From assembly GCA_036308445.1 (NCBI GenBank), contig JAXJVS010000103.1, positions 1 to 10,558 on the forward strand: a stretch of DNA of 10,558 nucleotides, read 5' to 3'. The position numbers and the translations under genes were made by a program. Source of the DNA: MGBC113645 sp036308445 (GTDB taxonomy: Bacteria > Bacillota_I > Bacilli_A > Erysipelotrichales > Coprobacillaceae). How positions within the stretch are numbered: position 1 is the first letter of the stretch; every line of letters begins with the position of its first letter. The notes below the pieces were generated by a model, which saw only the letters and a list, made by a program, of their open reading frames with translations, searched no databases and was not told the origin of the DNA. Below, in pieces: positions 1-7,131 of the stretch.

Positions 1-1
1 A

Positions 2-91
2 ATTATACTGGCATTAGTTTTTATTTACTTTATTGTATTATATAAATTAATAAGAAACTTTAAATCATATACATCATTATTTAAAAAATAA
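2..91 (+). CDS. C-terminal end of a membrane protein (partial)
   Basis: An open frame runs in from the left edge and ends at TAA (89-91), giving 29 residues. They form one hydrophobic stretch (about ILALVFIYFIVLY) followed by a basic tail that ends in KK. This looks like a last transmembrane helix with a cytoplasmic positively charged tail. The frame stops exactly where a strong hairpin begins, which supports it being a real gene end. The family cannot be told from so short a piece, and a chance open frame in AT-rich DNA is possible. Confidence 0.55.
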   Translation: MILALVFIYFIVLYKLIRNFKSYTSLFKK

Positions 92-113
92 CCAGAGATT
101 TTTCTCTGGTTAT
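82..113. terminator. Bidirectional intrinsic terminator
   Basis: A perfect 11-bp stem (88-98 with 103-113) closes a TTTT loop. On the minus strand it is followed by six T residues (83-88 read in reverse), a good terminator for transcription coming from metG and the IS remnant. On the plus strand the tail is a weaker TATAATTTTA, and the stem overlaps the stop codon of the partial gene to its left. Confidence 0.8.
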
Positions 114-178
114 AATTTTATAGAGCCCTTACATAATCCTCTTTTATTCAAAAACCTTCATCATACATATAGTAAATA

Positions 179-535
179 TTATAGGACCATCATATAGAAC
201 AAAGGATGTATTAGATGTATCAGATGCATTAGATGATTAGATTCACCAAAACTGGTGAAAAAATCATTGACACTATTAGCACCAAACAATGAATTATTTG
301 AAGCTGCTATTTCTTCGATTTTAGCCAGTATTTTTTTATCTTCTAGCTGTTTTTCTGTCAGTTTAGAATTCAGCCATTTATAATATGCAGCTCTTGAAAT
401 TCCAAGATGCCTGCACATGAAGGAAAGATCCCATCCTTCTTTTGCTGATTCTTTAATTAAGAGATAATCCTGTATTTTATTATAGTGATTTAAATATATT
501 CTTTTTGCTTTAGGTAATGTATTCGTCACCACCAC
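179..535 (-). pseudogene. IS3-family transposase orfB, N-terminal fragment
   Basis: The frame opens at GTG (533-535), inside the orfA tail, and gives 118 residues. Residues about 28-85 match the N-terminal HTH_21-type part of IS3 orfB proteins: the motif CRHLGISRAAYYKWLN, then EDKKILAKIEEI and NNSLFGAN. In intact relatives the LFGAN/LYGYR motif leads into the integrase-core DDE domain, for a total near 270-300 residues. Here the similarity ends there, and the remaining residues are a low-complexity tail with HLMHLIHLIH before the stop. The catalytic domain is therefore absent, and this is a broken gene even though the frame is open. It could still make a DNA-binding fragment, but nothing suggests it is used. 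Confidence 0.8.
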
Positions 536-1187
536 CTTTCTCCTCGACTTTTTTTATTAGTTCATACTTCTTTCTATACTCTTCTTTGTCTATTTCAAGC
601 TATTCTATTCTGCGATTTGCTTTTTCAAGCTCACTCAATTCATTTTTTTCGTTTACCTGGTTTATCAATAAGTCCATCTTCACCATGTTACTCGTATTTT
701 CAGACCCATTGATATAGCTGAGCGTAATTACAGTCAAAATGTGCTACTGTTCCTTTAATCTCAATTGTGCTCAAGACAATATTTAACGATTTCAATTCTA
801 TCTTCCAAAAATGTTCTTAATTTATCTGCCATATAGACCTCCGTTTCAGGATTAATGACTATCATACACCTTTATCCAGCTGGGAAGTGTACTAATAGAG
901 AGTAAATTGTATTTTACAGTAAGATCTAGTTGAGATCTCTGTCCAGATAATTATTCTTCAACGACCTGTTTCTTGAATTCTTTTGTATAAGAACCATTGG
1001 TCTTTTTTTCTTCAAATACACAGGACCCATATTGCTGATATTTTTTCGCCCAACGAAATACTGTTACTTTTCCTCTTTTTCCCATATTCAATTCAGATGC
1101 AATTTGTTTGCATGATTTCTTTTCTGACAAATAGTCATTACTTGCAGAAATCTTTTGTTCTGATGTATATTTCGCTTTTCTTCCCAT
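510..1187 (-). pseudogene. IS3-family transposase orfA, broken by stops and frameshifts
   Basis: The ATG at 1185-1187 is preceded by a GGAGGTGG ribosome site. The first 78 codons encode an IS3 orfA HTH module (MGRKAKYTSEQK, CKQIASELNMG, VTVFRWAKKY, FKKQVVEE) and stop at a TAA that replaces a tyrosine-like codon. The same frame then continues with LSGQRSQLDLTVKYN and LPSWIKVYDSH. After more stops a second module appears (MADKLRTFLEDRIEIVKYC, YAQLYQW, HGEDGLIDKPGKRK). The coiled-coil tail follows (ELSELEKANRRIE, then a stop, then LEIDKEEYRKKYELIKKVEE), ending at TAA 510-512. At least four in-frame stops and two frame changes are visible. The whole matches one long IS3 orfA of roughly 220 residues with some internal loss. 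The gene is clearly dead. Confidence 0.85.
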
Positions 1188-1235
1188 AAGAAAAATCCCA
1201 CCTCCATAGACTTGTGAAATTTAATTATTTCATTT

Positions 1236-1259
1236 GTCTACTTTAGTGGGATTGTATCA
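1236..1259 (-). repeat. IS3-type terminal inverted repeat (orfA-proximal end)
   Basis: Read on the minus strand the sequence begins TGATACAATCCCACTAAAG and ends TAGAC. This is the usual IS3-family left end: TG start, a CCC block, and AAAGTAGAC. It sits about 50 bases before the orfA start, as expected. No matching right-end repeat is seen at the truncated side. Confidence 0.7.
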
Positions 1260-1282
1260 ATCTTACTTTAGGTGTTTGTACG

Positions 1283-3205
1283 TTATCTAATTTTTGTACC
1301 ATTAGGAAGTGATTCTACACTTACTAACTCTAGTAATTTTTTCTTGCTTCCTGCAAGGATCATACCTTGAGATTCTACTCCTCTAAGTTTTGCAGGTTTT
1401 AAGTTAGCAACAACAATAACTTTCTTTCCAATCATTTCTTCTGGTGTATAGTGATCAGCGATTCCTGATACAATTTGTCTTGTTTCTTTACCAATATTAA
1501 TTTGAGATACTAGTAATCTATCTGCTTCAGGATGTTTTTCACATTTTTCTACTGTTCCTACAACTAGTTCAACTTTAGCAAAGTCATCAATAGAAATTAA
1601 GTTTTCTTCTTGTTTCACTTCTTTTTTAACAGGATTTAAAGCTTCTACTTTCTTTTCAACTTCTTTTGGATCTAATCTAGCAAATAATTGTTGTGGTTTA
1701 TCTGTAACTTTAGTTCCTTCTACATATTGTCCAAATGTATTTAGGGTATCTATAGTTCTTAAATCTGTATTAATCTGATCTAAGATTTTCTTAGATGTAG
1801 AAGGCATAAACGATTCTAATGCAATTGCTGCAAAACGAATAGATTCAACTAAATTATATAATACAGTAGCAAGTCTATCTTTCTTAGTTTCATCTTTTGC
1901 AAGAGCCCATGGCATTGTATCATCAATATATTTATTTGTTCTTCTTAATAATACAAAGATTTCATCTAATGCTTTTGATGTCTTATATTCATTCATATAA
2001 TCATTGACTTTTGCAGGCATTGCAAGTGCAATATCTTTTAATTCCTGATCAACAGCTTCTTGTACATTAGGATTTGTAATAATACCATTAAAATATTTAT
2101 TAGTCATTGCGATAGTTCTATTAACTAAGTTACCTAAGATATTAGCTAAATCAGAGTTAATTCTTTCTACTAATAAATCCCAAGTCATACTTCCATCATT
2201 ATCATATGGAATTTCATGTAATACATAGTATCTAACTGCATCAACACCAAAAATATCTACTAAATCATCTGCATAAATAACATTTCCTTTAGATTTAGAC
2301 ATTTTTCCTTCACCAACTAATAACCAAGGATGTCCAAATACTTGTTTTGGAAGAGGTACATCTAATGCCATTAACATAATTGGCCAATAAATAGTATGGA
2401 ATCTTACAATATCTTTACCAATAATATGTACATCTGCAGGCCAATATTTCTTATATAATTCACCATGATTTCCATCTACATCATAACCTAAACCAGTAAT
2501 ATAATTTGTTAGAGCATCAATCCATACATAAATAACATGCTTTGGATCAAAATCAACAGGAATTGACCATTTAAACGTTGTACGAGAAACACATAAATCT
2601 TGTAAACCGGGTTTTAAGAAGTTATTTATCATTTCATTTTTTCTAGATACTGGTTGAATAAATTCTGGATGTTCTTCGATATGTTTCATTAAACGATCTT
2701 GATATTTAGATAACTTAAAGAAATATGCTTCTTCTTTAGCATCATGTACAGGTCCACCACAATCTGGACATTTACCATCTACTAATTGTGATTCAGTAAA
2801 GAATGATTCACAAGCTGTACAATATTTACCTTCATAATGTCCTAAATAAATATCTCCTTGATCATATAATTTTTTAAATATTTTTTGAACTTGTTCTACA
2901 TGGTATGGATCTGTTGTTCTCATAAATTTATCATAAGTTGTATCCATTAAATCCCAGATACGTTTAACTTCACCAGCTTTTTCATCTACAAAAGCTTGTG
3001 GTTCCATTCCTGCTTCTTTAGATTTTATTTCGATTTTTTGACCATGTTCGTCTGTTCCTGTTTGAAAATAAACATTATATCCTTGTTGTTTTTTGTTTCT
3101 TACAAGTGCATCAGATAAAATAATTTCATATGTATTACCAATATGAGGTTTTCCTGATGTATAAGTAATTGCAGTTGTTAAATAATAATCTTTTGGATCT
3201 TTCAT
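1283..3205 (-). CDS. metG: Methionyl-tRNA synthetase
   Basis: This cytoplasmic class I aminoacyl-tRNA synthetase charges tRNA-Met with methionine, using ATP. The 640 residues have the full family architecture. The HIGH-type signature HIGN is at 21-24. A zinc knuckle has Cys129, Cys132, Cys146 and Cys149 in the connective domain. The KMSKS loop is at 301-305, followed by the helical anticodon-binding domain (about 350-490) and a charged linker. The C-terminal OB-fold tRNA-binding domain (about 537-640, with KVELVVGTVEKCEKHPEADRL split across its start) is the dimerising extension of many bacterial MetRS. The ATG (3203-3205) follows AAGGAG by nine bases. Transcription is controlled by the T-box leader directly upstream. 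Only 23 bases separate its stop from the IS3 remnant, with no terminator between, so its mRNA may run on into the dead element. Confidence 0.98.
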   Translation of the reverse strand: MKDPKDYYLTTAITYTSGKPHIGNTYEIILSDALVRNKKQQGYNVYFQTGTDEHGQKIEIKSKEAGMEPQAFVDEKAGEVKRIWDLMDTTYDKFMRTTDPYHVEQVQKIFKKLYDQGDIYLGHYEGKYCTACESFFTESQLVDGKCPDCGGPVHDAKEEAYFFKLSKYQDRLMKHIEEHPEFIQPVSRKNEMINNFLKPGLQDLCVSRTTFKWSIPVDFDPKHVIYVWIDALTNYITGLGYDVDGNHGELYKKYWPADVHIIGKDIVRFHTIYWPIMLMALDVPLPKQVFGHPWLLVGEGKMSKSKGNVIYADDLVDIFGVDAVRYYVLHEIPYDNDGSMTWDLLVERINSDLANILGNLVNRTIAMTNKYFNGIITNPNVQEAVDQELKDIALAMPAKVNDYMNEYKTSKALDEIFVLLRRTNKYIDDTMPWALAKDETKKDRLATVLYNLVESIRFAAIALESFMPSTSKKILDQINTDLRTIDTLNTFGQYVEGTKVTDKPQQLFARLDPKEVEKKVEALNPVKKEVKQEENLISIDDFAKVELVVGTVEKCEKHPEADRLLVSQINIGKETRQIVSGIADHYTPEEMIGKKVIVVANLKPAKLRGVESQGMILAGSKKKLLELVSVESLPNGTKIR

Positions 3206-3227
3206 ATACTATTCTCCTTTCATAAAT

Positions 3228-3254
3228 AAAAAAACGTCCTTACAAAAGGACGTC
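3228..3254 (-). terminator. T-box terminator hairpin
   Basis: An 8-bp stem ACGTCCTT/AAGGACGT (3234-3253, loop TTGT) is followed on the minus strand by a run of T residues. It lies between the T-box core and the metG ribosome site and is the OFF structure of the riboswitch. Confidence 0.9.
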
Positions 3255-3445
3255 AATAAACGTGGTACCACCTTTTTTACACATAAGTGTCACTTAAAAC
3301 TTTAACGCAGTTAACGTCTGTTCCTACATATCGAAACAACAGCTCCCAGACCATCTTCATAAAAGTTTGTACTATTTCACACCAGCCAATAGCTCTCTTC
3401 AACGCTCTTTTAATCTCTTCTGTTCAATGCTTTTTTCTACCTTTT
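3228..3445 (-). promoter_or_regulatory. Methionine T-box riboswitch leader of metG
   Basis: Read on the minus strand, the leader shows Stem I motifs AGAGAGC and GGTGTGAAA. A candidate specifier ATG at 3358-3360 comes next; a second ATG at 3352-3354 is the alternative. A small hairpin (ACAC TTAT GTGT, 3279-3290) follows, then the T-box antiterminator core GGTGGTACCACG (3261-3272). The core's TGGT bulge would pair with a tRNA 3' ACCA end, which matches the A discriminator base of tRNA-Met. The leader ends in a terminator hairpin just before the metG ribosome site. Uncharged tRNA-Met should favour the antiterminator and switch metG on. The T-box class is certain. The exact specifier codon is inferred and agrees with the downstream gene. 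Confidence 0.95.
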
Positions 3446-3446
3446 A

Positions 3447-3475
3447 ACCTTAACAAATATCCTTATTAAAGTCAA
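3447..3475 (-). promoter_or_regulatory. metG promoter
   Basis: On the minus strand a -35 TTGACT (3470-3475) is followed after 17 bases by -10 TAAGGT (3447-3452), with an extended -10 TG one base before it. Transcription would begin near 3440, about 235 bases before the metG ATG, which leaves room for the complete T-box leader. The -35 lies only a dozen bases past the stop of the upstream acyltransferase gene. Confidence 0.7.
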
Positions 3476-3487
3476 TATCTATTTAGC

Positions 3488-4447
3488 TTATAAATCCTTA
3501 ACTTTCTTACTTAACAAATATGATAAACCTACCGTTAGTATTGCACATATTAAAAATCTTAATTCATTATTACTCCACAAAAAAGGAAAAATAAAACCTA
3601 TGACTTGTAACATAATCTGGTGAATCATATAAATATATAAACTCATTTTACCAAAATATTCAAATTTAATATTTATTGGATGTTCTAATACAAAAATAAA
3701 TAATAAAGGTGTAAATATTATTAATGATAAATAGCAATTTGCATCACTAGCTCCATGAGTTTGCAATAAATATGATTCAATGACTAATAACATTATAAAA
3801 AACACTAATAATAATTTTAAATGTTTTATTATAGGTTTCTTTTCATATAGATATGCTCCTAATGATAAATAAAATAATGAAGAACATAAACCAGCTTGAG
3901 GCCATCGCCATATATATGTATGTATCTTTGCTATTTCTTGAATAGGTGTTTCATTAAAAATCATACTATAACTATCATTAGTAAAAACAACTAGATATAA
4001 ACATAATCCAGTTATTAATAATGGTAATATTCTCTTTTTCTTCCATAATGGAGTTAAAATAAGCAGTGAAATAATAGTGGATATTAAATACCAATATGCT
4101 CCTCCTAAGCCAACTGATATGATACTCCATAAATAAGTAACTAATCCAAATCCATGTAAAGAAGATAATTGAAATGGTGTATATAGTAATATTTCAATAG
4201 CTTCAAAAATTAGAAATATTTTTATTAATTTTAAAATATATATTTTTGTGTCTTGGTTTGAAGAAAGCTTTCGATAATAAAAATATCCTGAAGTTATAAA
4301 AAAGAAAGGGACTGCAATTCTAAATAAACCCATTGTTGTTGATATATATAAAGTTGTATTTATTTCTTTAAACAAAGAGGAATGAATCGCAATAACACAT
4401 ATAGAAAATATAAATTTTAATAAATCTATAGTTCGATTTCTTTTCAT
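3488..4447 (-). CDS. Acyltransferase 3 family membrane protein
   Basis: This integral membrane acyltransferase is of the OafA/WecH type. The family moves acyl groups, often acetyl, onto sugars of surface polysaccharides, peptidoglycan or lipids. The 319 residues show the family hallmarks: RTIDLLKFIF near the N-terminus, the conserved His22 in ICVIAIHSS, and the arginine-bearing RIAVPFFFITSGYF segment (43-56). About ten hydrophobic segments follow, and a late SLYIYMIHQ segment is typical of the fold. The length is slightly short but within the family range. The ATG (4445-4447) follows AGAGGTGG. It stands alone between the lrgB terminator and the metG promoter, and no polysaccharide genes adjoin it, so the substrate cannot be told. 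No terminator of its own is evident before metG. Confidence 0.9.
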   Translation of the reverse strand: MKRNRTIDLLKFIFSICVIAIHSSLFKEINTTLYISTTMGLFRIAVPFFFITSGYFYYRKLSSNQDTKIYILKLIKIFLIFEAIEILLYTPFQLSSLHGFGLVTYLWSIISVGLGGAYWYLISTIISLLILTPLWKKKRILPLLITGLCLYLVVFTNDSYSMIFNETPIQEIAKIHTYIWRWPQAGLCSSLFYLSLGAYLYEKKPIIKHLKLLLVFFIMLLVIESYLLQTHGASDANCYLSLIIFTPLLFIFVLEHPINIKFEYFGKMSLYIYMIHQIMLQVIGFIFPFLWSNNELRFLICAILTVGLSYLLSKKVKDL

Positions 4448-4472
4448 AGCTTATAACCACCTCTCTATTTTG

Positions 4473-4478
4473 ATTATA
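4473..4478 (-). promoter_or_regulatory. Probable -10 element of the acyltransferase gene
   Basis: A perfect TATAAT on the minus strand lies about 26 bases before the acyltransferase start and just past the lrgB terminator stem. No good -35 is found at the usual distance, where the terminator stem occupies the space. This is a plausible but incomplete promoter. Confidence 0.5.
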
Positions 4479-4480
4479 AC

Positions 4481-4510
4481 ATAAAATAGCCTCTAAAATT
4501 AGAGGCTATT
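4481..4510 (-). terminator. Terminator of the lrgAB operon
   Basis: A 12-bp inverted repeat (4485-4496 with 4499-4510) contains the GC-rich core AGCCTCT/AGAGGCT and is followed on the minus strand by TTTTAT. The stem includes the first bases of the lrgB stop codon. Confidence 0.8.
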
Positions 4511-5192
4511 ACATAAACTTCGAGAAAATACTTGCACCAATAACTGTAATTAATCCTGAAACAACAATAGCAAGAGAACTCATCGCTCCTTCTATTTCCC
4601 CTATTTGCATAGCTTTTGATGTTCCTACAGCATGTGATGCGCAACCTATTCCTATTCCTTTTGCGATAGGATTTTTAATATGAAATATTTTTAATATAAT
4701 TTCTGCAAAGATATTTCCAAGTACACCTGTAATAATTATAGCTGCAACTGCAATAGATACATAACCTCCTAATTCTTCACAAATTCCCATCCCTATAGCA
4801 GTAGTAATAGATTTTGGTAAGAATGTTACATATTCTTCATGTAAAAATTGAAATAAAAATGAAAAAGCTAAAACACTACTTAAACTTGAAACAACTCCTG
4901 CACTTATTCCAAAAAGAATAGCTTTTAAATTATTCTTTAATAAATGAACTTGCTGATATAAAGGAATTGCTAGAGAAATAGTAGCAGGAGTTAATAAATA
5001 GCTAATATATTCAGCACTATGATTATATATATCATAAGGAATATGAAAAACTAGTAAAATAATTACAACAAGAGTAATACTAATTAATAAAGGATTACAT
5101 AAAGATAATTTAGATTTCTTATTTATATAAACTCCTATAAAATAAGCAATTAATGTAATAGCTAACCCAAAGTATGAAGATGCTTCAATCAT
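4509..5192 (-). CDS. lrgB: LrgB/CidB family membrane protein
   Basis: This is the larger subunit of the LrgAB/CidAB system. The family was first described as murein-hydrolase (holin/antiholin-like) regulators. Work on Bacillus and Streptococcus members supports facilitated pyruvate transport, and plant relatives move glycolate/glycerate. The 227 residues give several transmembrane segments and the LrgB signatures: LTPATISLAIPLY at 67-79, PKSITTAIG at 126-134, and ASHAVGTSKA at 185-194, followed by EIEGAMSSLAI. The length is normal for the family. The ATG overlaps the lrgA stop as ATGA (5189-5192), so the two are translationally coupled, and AGAGGT lies upstream. A terminator follows at once, making this a two-gene operon. 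No LytSR-type two-component genes are seen nearby, so its regulator is not in this window. Confidence 0.93.
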   Translation of the reverse strand: MIEASSYFGLAITLIAYFIGVYINKKSKLSLCNPLLISITLVVIILLVFHIPYDIYNHSAEYISYLLTPATISLAIPLYQQVHLLKNNLKAILFGISAGVVSSLSSVLAFSFLFQFLHEEYVTFLPKSITTAIGMGICEELGGYVSIAVAAIIITGVLGNIFAEIILKIFHIKNPIAKGIGIGCASHAVGTSKAMQIGEIEGAMSSLAIVVSGLITVIGASIFSKFM

Positions 5193-5542
5193 TGATGATT
5201 ACCTCTTTTTATAAATATTTCTGTAACTTTCCCAGATATGACCATGACAATAATAGTTGTACATACGATTAATATTATATACTGTATCAATGATAATTTA
5301 ATAATATCCCATGATTCAATTAAACCTACTGCTGCCGGTATAAACATTATTGGCATGATTTCTATTAAAAATTTTCCAGTATCTTCTACTGCATCTAAAG
5401 ATATAATATTAAAATTTAGTAATAAAAATAAAATTATAATTCCATAAATACTTGCAGGTATAGATAAGGGAATAATATCATTTAAAGTTTCTCCTATAAA
5501 TGATATAGTTATAATATATACAAATTGTTTGATATATTTCAT
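5189..5542 (-). CDS. lrgA: LrgA/CidA family membrane protein
   Basis: This is the small holin-like partner of LrgB, 117 residues from the chosen start, with about four transmembrane helices. The family signature IPASIYGIIILFLLL lies at 28-42, and the conserved MFIPAAVGLI segment at 66-75. The frame extends 20 codons further upstream. The ATG at 5540-5542 is preferred because it has a strong AGGAGG site seven to eight bases before it, and because the upstream extension would begin inside the promoter. The stop TGA overlaps the lrgB ATG by four bases, so the proteins are probably made in a fixed ratio as a membrane complex. The two together likely act as a pyruvate or small organic acid facilitator, with the older lysis-control role as the alternative. 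Confidence 0.92.
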   Translation of the reverse strand: MKYIKQFVYIITISFIGETLNDIIPLSIPASIYGIIILFLLLNFNIISLDAVEDTGKFLIEIMPIMFIPAAVGLIESWDIIKLSLIQYIILIVCTTIIVMVISGKVTEIFIKRGNHQ

Positions 5543-5574
5543 ATAGATACCTCCTTTTCTTTTTGATAGTAAAT

Positions 5575-5602
5575 ATTTTATATATATCCAATCATATGTC
5601 AA
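5575..5602 (-). promoter_or_regulatory. lrgAB promoter
   Basis: A consensus -35 TTGACA (5597-5602) and -10 TAAAAT (5575-5580) are separated by 16 bases on the minus strand. They lie about 35 bases before the lrgA start and just after the terminator of the upstream MATE gene. This is one of the two best promoters in the window. Confidence 0.75.
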
Positions 5603-5610
5603 TTAAAACA

Positions 5611-5633
5611 TAAAAAAAGTAAGAGACTTACTT
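5611..5633 (-). terminator. Terminator of the MATE transporter gene
   Basis: The stem AAGTAAG/CTTACTT (5617-5623 with 5627-5633, loop of three) is followed on the minus strand by a long T run. It separates the MATE gene from the lrgAB promoter. Confidence 0.75.
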
Positions 5634-5678
5634 CTTATTACTTTTTATTTTATATTAATGTAAGATCATAAACAATAT

Positions 5679-5700
5679 TAATATTTCCCAGGAAATATTA
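5679..5700. repeat. Palindrome spanning the MATE stop codon
   Basis: Perfect 10-bp arms TAATATTTCC/GGAAATATTA (5679-5688 with 5691-5700) surround a two-base centre. The MATE stop codon (5698-5700) lies in the right arm. It is not followed by a T run, and the true terminator is 50 bases further on. It may be an mRNA-stabilising hairpin or a protein-binding palindrome. Confidence 0.6.
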
Positions 5701-7050
5701 TGAGTTTTCTAGAAATGTACGATGTGTTTTTATCCATAAGAAATATTGTATTATTGTTGTAAATATCCAGCTTATAGGAAAACAAACATAAATAATCTGT
5801 AAAGTAGGATACAAAGGAAATATAAACCATAACCAGGACATTCTTAAGCCACAGATTCCAATAATCATTGTAACAGTAGGGACTATAGAATTTCCCATTC
5901 CTCGCATAGAACATACAAAAACATCTAATAATCCATTAAGTACTAATAATAAGGTTACATATGTTAATCTAATCATTCCTGAATCAATAACAGCCACATC
6001 ATTAGTATATAAACTTAAGAAAAATCTTCCAAATATCCATATAATAAATGAAACCGAAAACCCTGATATAAATGTTAGTAAAAAGGTTAGCCATAAAATC
6101 TTTTTAATGGCTTTATATTTTTTAGCTCCAATATTTTGACTTGTAAATGTAATTGTAGCTTGGGTAAAAGCATTCATTCCTATGTATACAAAGTTTTCTA
6201 TATTCAAAGCAGCACTATTACCAGCAACAATAATCGCAGAATCAAAACTATTTAAACTAGATTGTACAACTATATTACTTAAAGAAAAAACTATAGATTG
6301 AATTCCTGCTGGTATACCTACTTTCATTATATCTAAAGCGATTTTTGTATTTAATCTTATGTTTTTTAATATTAATTTTGTAGAATCTTTTTCATGAATT
6401 AAAGCATTAATAACTAGAATAGCAGATAATGTTTCAGAAATAATAGTAGCTAGTGCTACTCCTGCAACACTCCATTTAAACACAATAACAAATATTAAAT
6501 TTAAAATAACATTTAATAACCCACTTATAAATAAATAATACAATGGTCTTTTGGTATCACCTTTAGAACGAAGAATAGCAGATGCAAAGTTATAAACAAA
6601 CAAAGAAATAACACCACTAAAATAAATATTTAAATATAAATGACTTAAATCAATAATTTCAGAAGGAGTAGACATTAATAAAAGAATTTTTCTGGCAAAT
6701 ACCATTGCAATAACTGTTAATAAAACACCTCCAGTTACAGCAATAAATATTGCTGTATGGACTGCTTCATTAATTCTCTTTTTATTTTGTTCACCAAATA
6801 ATTGAGCAATAACAACATTAGCACCTACTGCTAGTCCATTAAATAAAGATGTTAAAAAGAATATTATAGAGCTAGTTGCTCCTACTGCTGCTAATGCATG
6901 TTCACCAGAAAATTTACCTACTATAACAGTATCAGCTGCATTAAATAACATCTGTAATAAGCTAGTAAACATAATTGGTACTGCAAACATAAATATATTC
7001 TTTAATAATGGTCCATTAACCATATCTATTCTTTGTTTAGACATTTCCAT
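5698..7050 (-). CDS. MATE family efflux transporter (NorM/DinF-like)
   Basis: This multidrug and toxic-compound extrusion protein is a cytoplasmic-membrane antiporter that exports organic cations or other toxic molecules in exchange for Na+ or H+. The 450 residues have two homologous MatE halves of six transmembrane helices each. The N-terminal hallmarks are NGPLLKNIFMFAVPIMFTSL, QMLFNAADTVIVGKFSG with the conserved Asp40, and NVVIAQLFGE, where MATE proteins usually carry VAQ..GA. The second half repeats the pattern around TFTSQNIGAKKY. The ATG at 7048-7050 was chosen because AGGAGAG lies seven bases upstream. The open frame continues 18 codons upstream without a better ribosome site. The gene is monocistronic, with a terminator at 5611-5633. 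The substrate cannot be predicted from sequence. Confidence 0.94.
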   Translation of the reverse strand: MEMSKQRIDMVNGPLLKNIFMFAVPIMFTSLLQMLFNAADTVIVGKFSGEHALAAVGATSSIIFFLTSLFNGLAVGANVVIAQLFGEQNKKRINEAVHTAIFIAVTGGVLLTVIAMVFARKILLLMSTPSEIIDLSHLYLNIYFSGVISLFVYNFASAILRSKGDTKRPLYYLFISGLLNVILNLIFVIVFKWSVAGVALATIISETLSAILVINALIHEKDSTKLILKNIRLNTKIALDIMKVGIPAGIQSIVFSLSNIVVQSSLNSFDSAIIVAGNSAALNIENFVYIGMNAFTQATITFTSQNIGAKKYKAIKKILWLTFLLTFISGFSVSFIIWIFGRFFLSLYTNDVAVIDSGMIRLTYVTLLLVLNGLLDVFVCSMRGMGNSIVPTVTMIIGICGLRMSWLWFIFPLYPTLQIIYVCFPISWIFTTIIQYFLWIKTHRTFLENS

Positions 7051-7086
7051 TATATCTCTCCTAGTCATTAATTCGATTTTACCAAA

Positions 7087-7114
7087 TCTATAACTTAAAG
7101 CCAAGTAAAGTAAA
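7087..7114 (-). promoter_or_regulatory. Possible MATE gene promoter
   Basis: On the minus strand TTTACT (7109-7114) and TATAGA (7087-7092) are separated by 16 bases, about 37 bases before the MATE start. Both elements are imperfect, and chance matches are frequent in DNA this AT-rich. Confidence 0.35.
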
Positions 7115-7131
7115 TCTATATTAAGATAAAA

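Larger units (their letters stand above)
179..1259 (-). mobile_element. Decayed IS3-family insertion sequence remnant
   Basis: The order on the minus strand is an IS3-type terminal repeat (1236-1259), orfA (510-1187, broken) and the start of orfB (179-535, truncated). This is the canonical IS3-family layout with the orfB start inside the orfA end. The catalytic DDE region of orfB is missing, and no second terminal repeat is seen between base 1 and 180, so the element cannot move by itself. It lies in the same orientation as metG, with the repeat ending 23 bases after the metG stop. The left limit is uncertain because it is a deletion or divergence point and not a recognisable IS end. Confidence 0.85.

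Noticed and set aside
548..555. A7G run resembling the IS3 programmed -1 frameshift site
   Set aside because: In the present sequence the orfB frame is +1 and not -1 relative to the orfA frame, and orfA is already broken. The run may be a relic but cannot work as written.
517..1189. Plus-strand open frames at 517-717 and 983-1189
   Set aside because: They run antisense to the IS3 orfA remnant, are Ser/Phe-rich as expected for the complement of Lys/Glu-rich coiled-coil codons, and lack ribosome sites.
3287..3469. Plus-strand 60-codon frame
   Set aside because: It lies wholly within the complement of the T-box leader and has no ribosome site.
5238..5914. Open frames at 5238-5447 (+) and 5678-5914 (-)
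   Set aside because: The first is antisense to lrgA. The second lies within the MATE gene in another frame. Both are shadows of clear genes.
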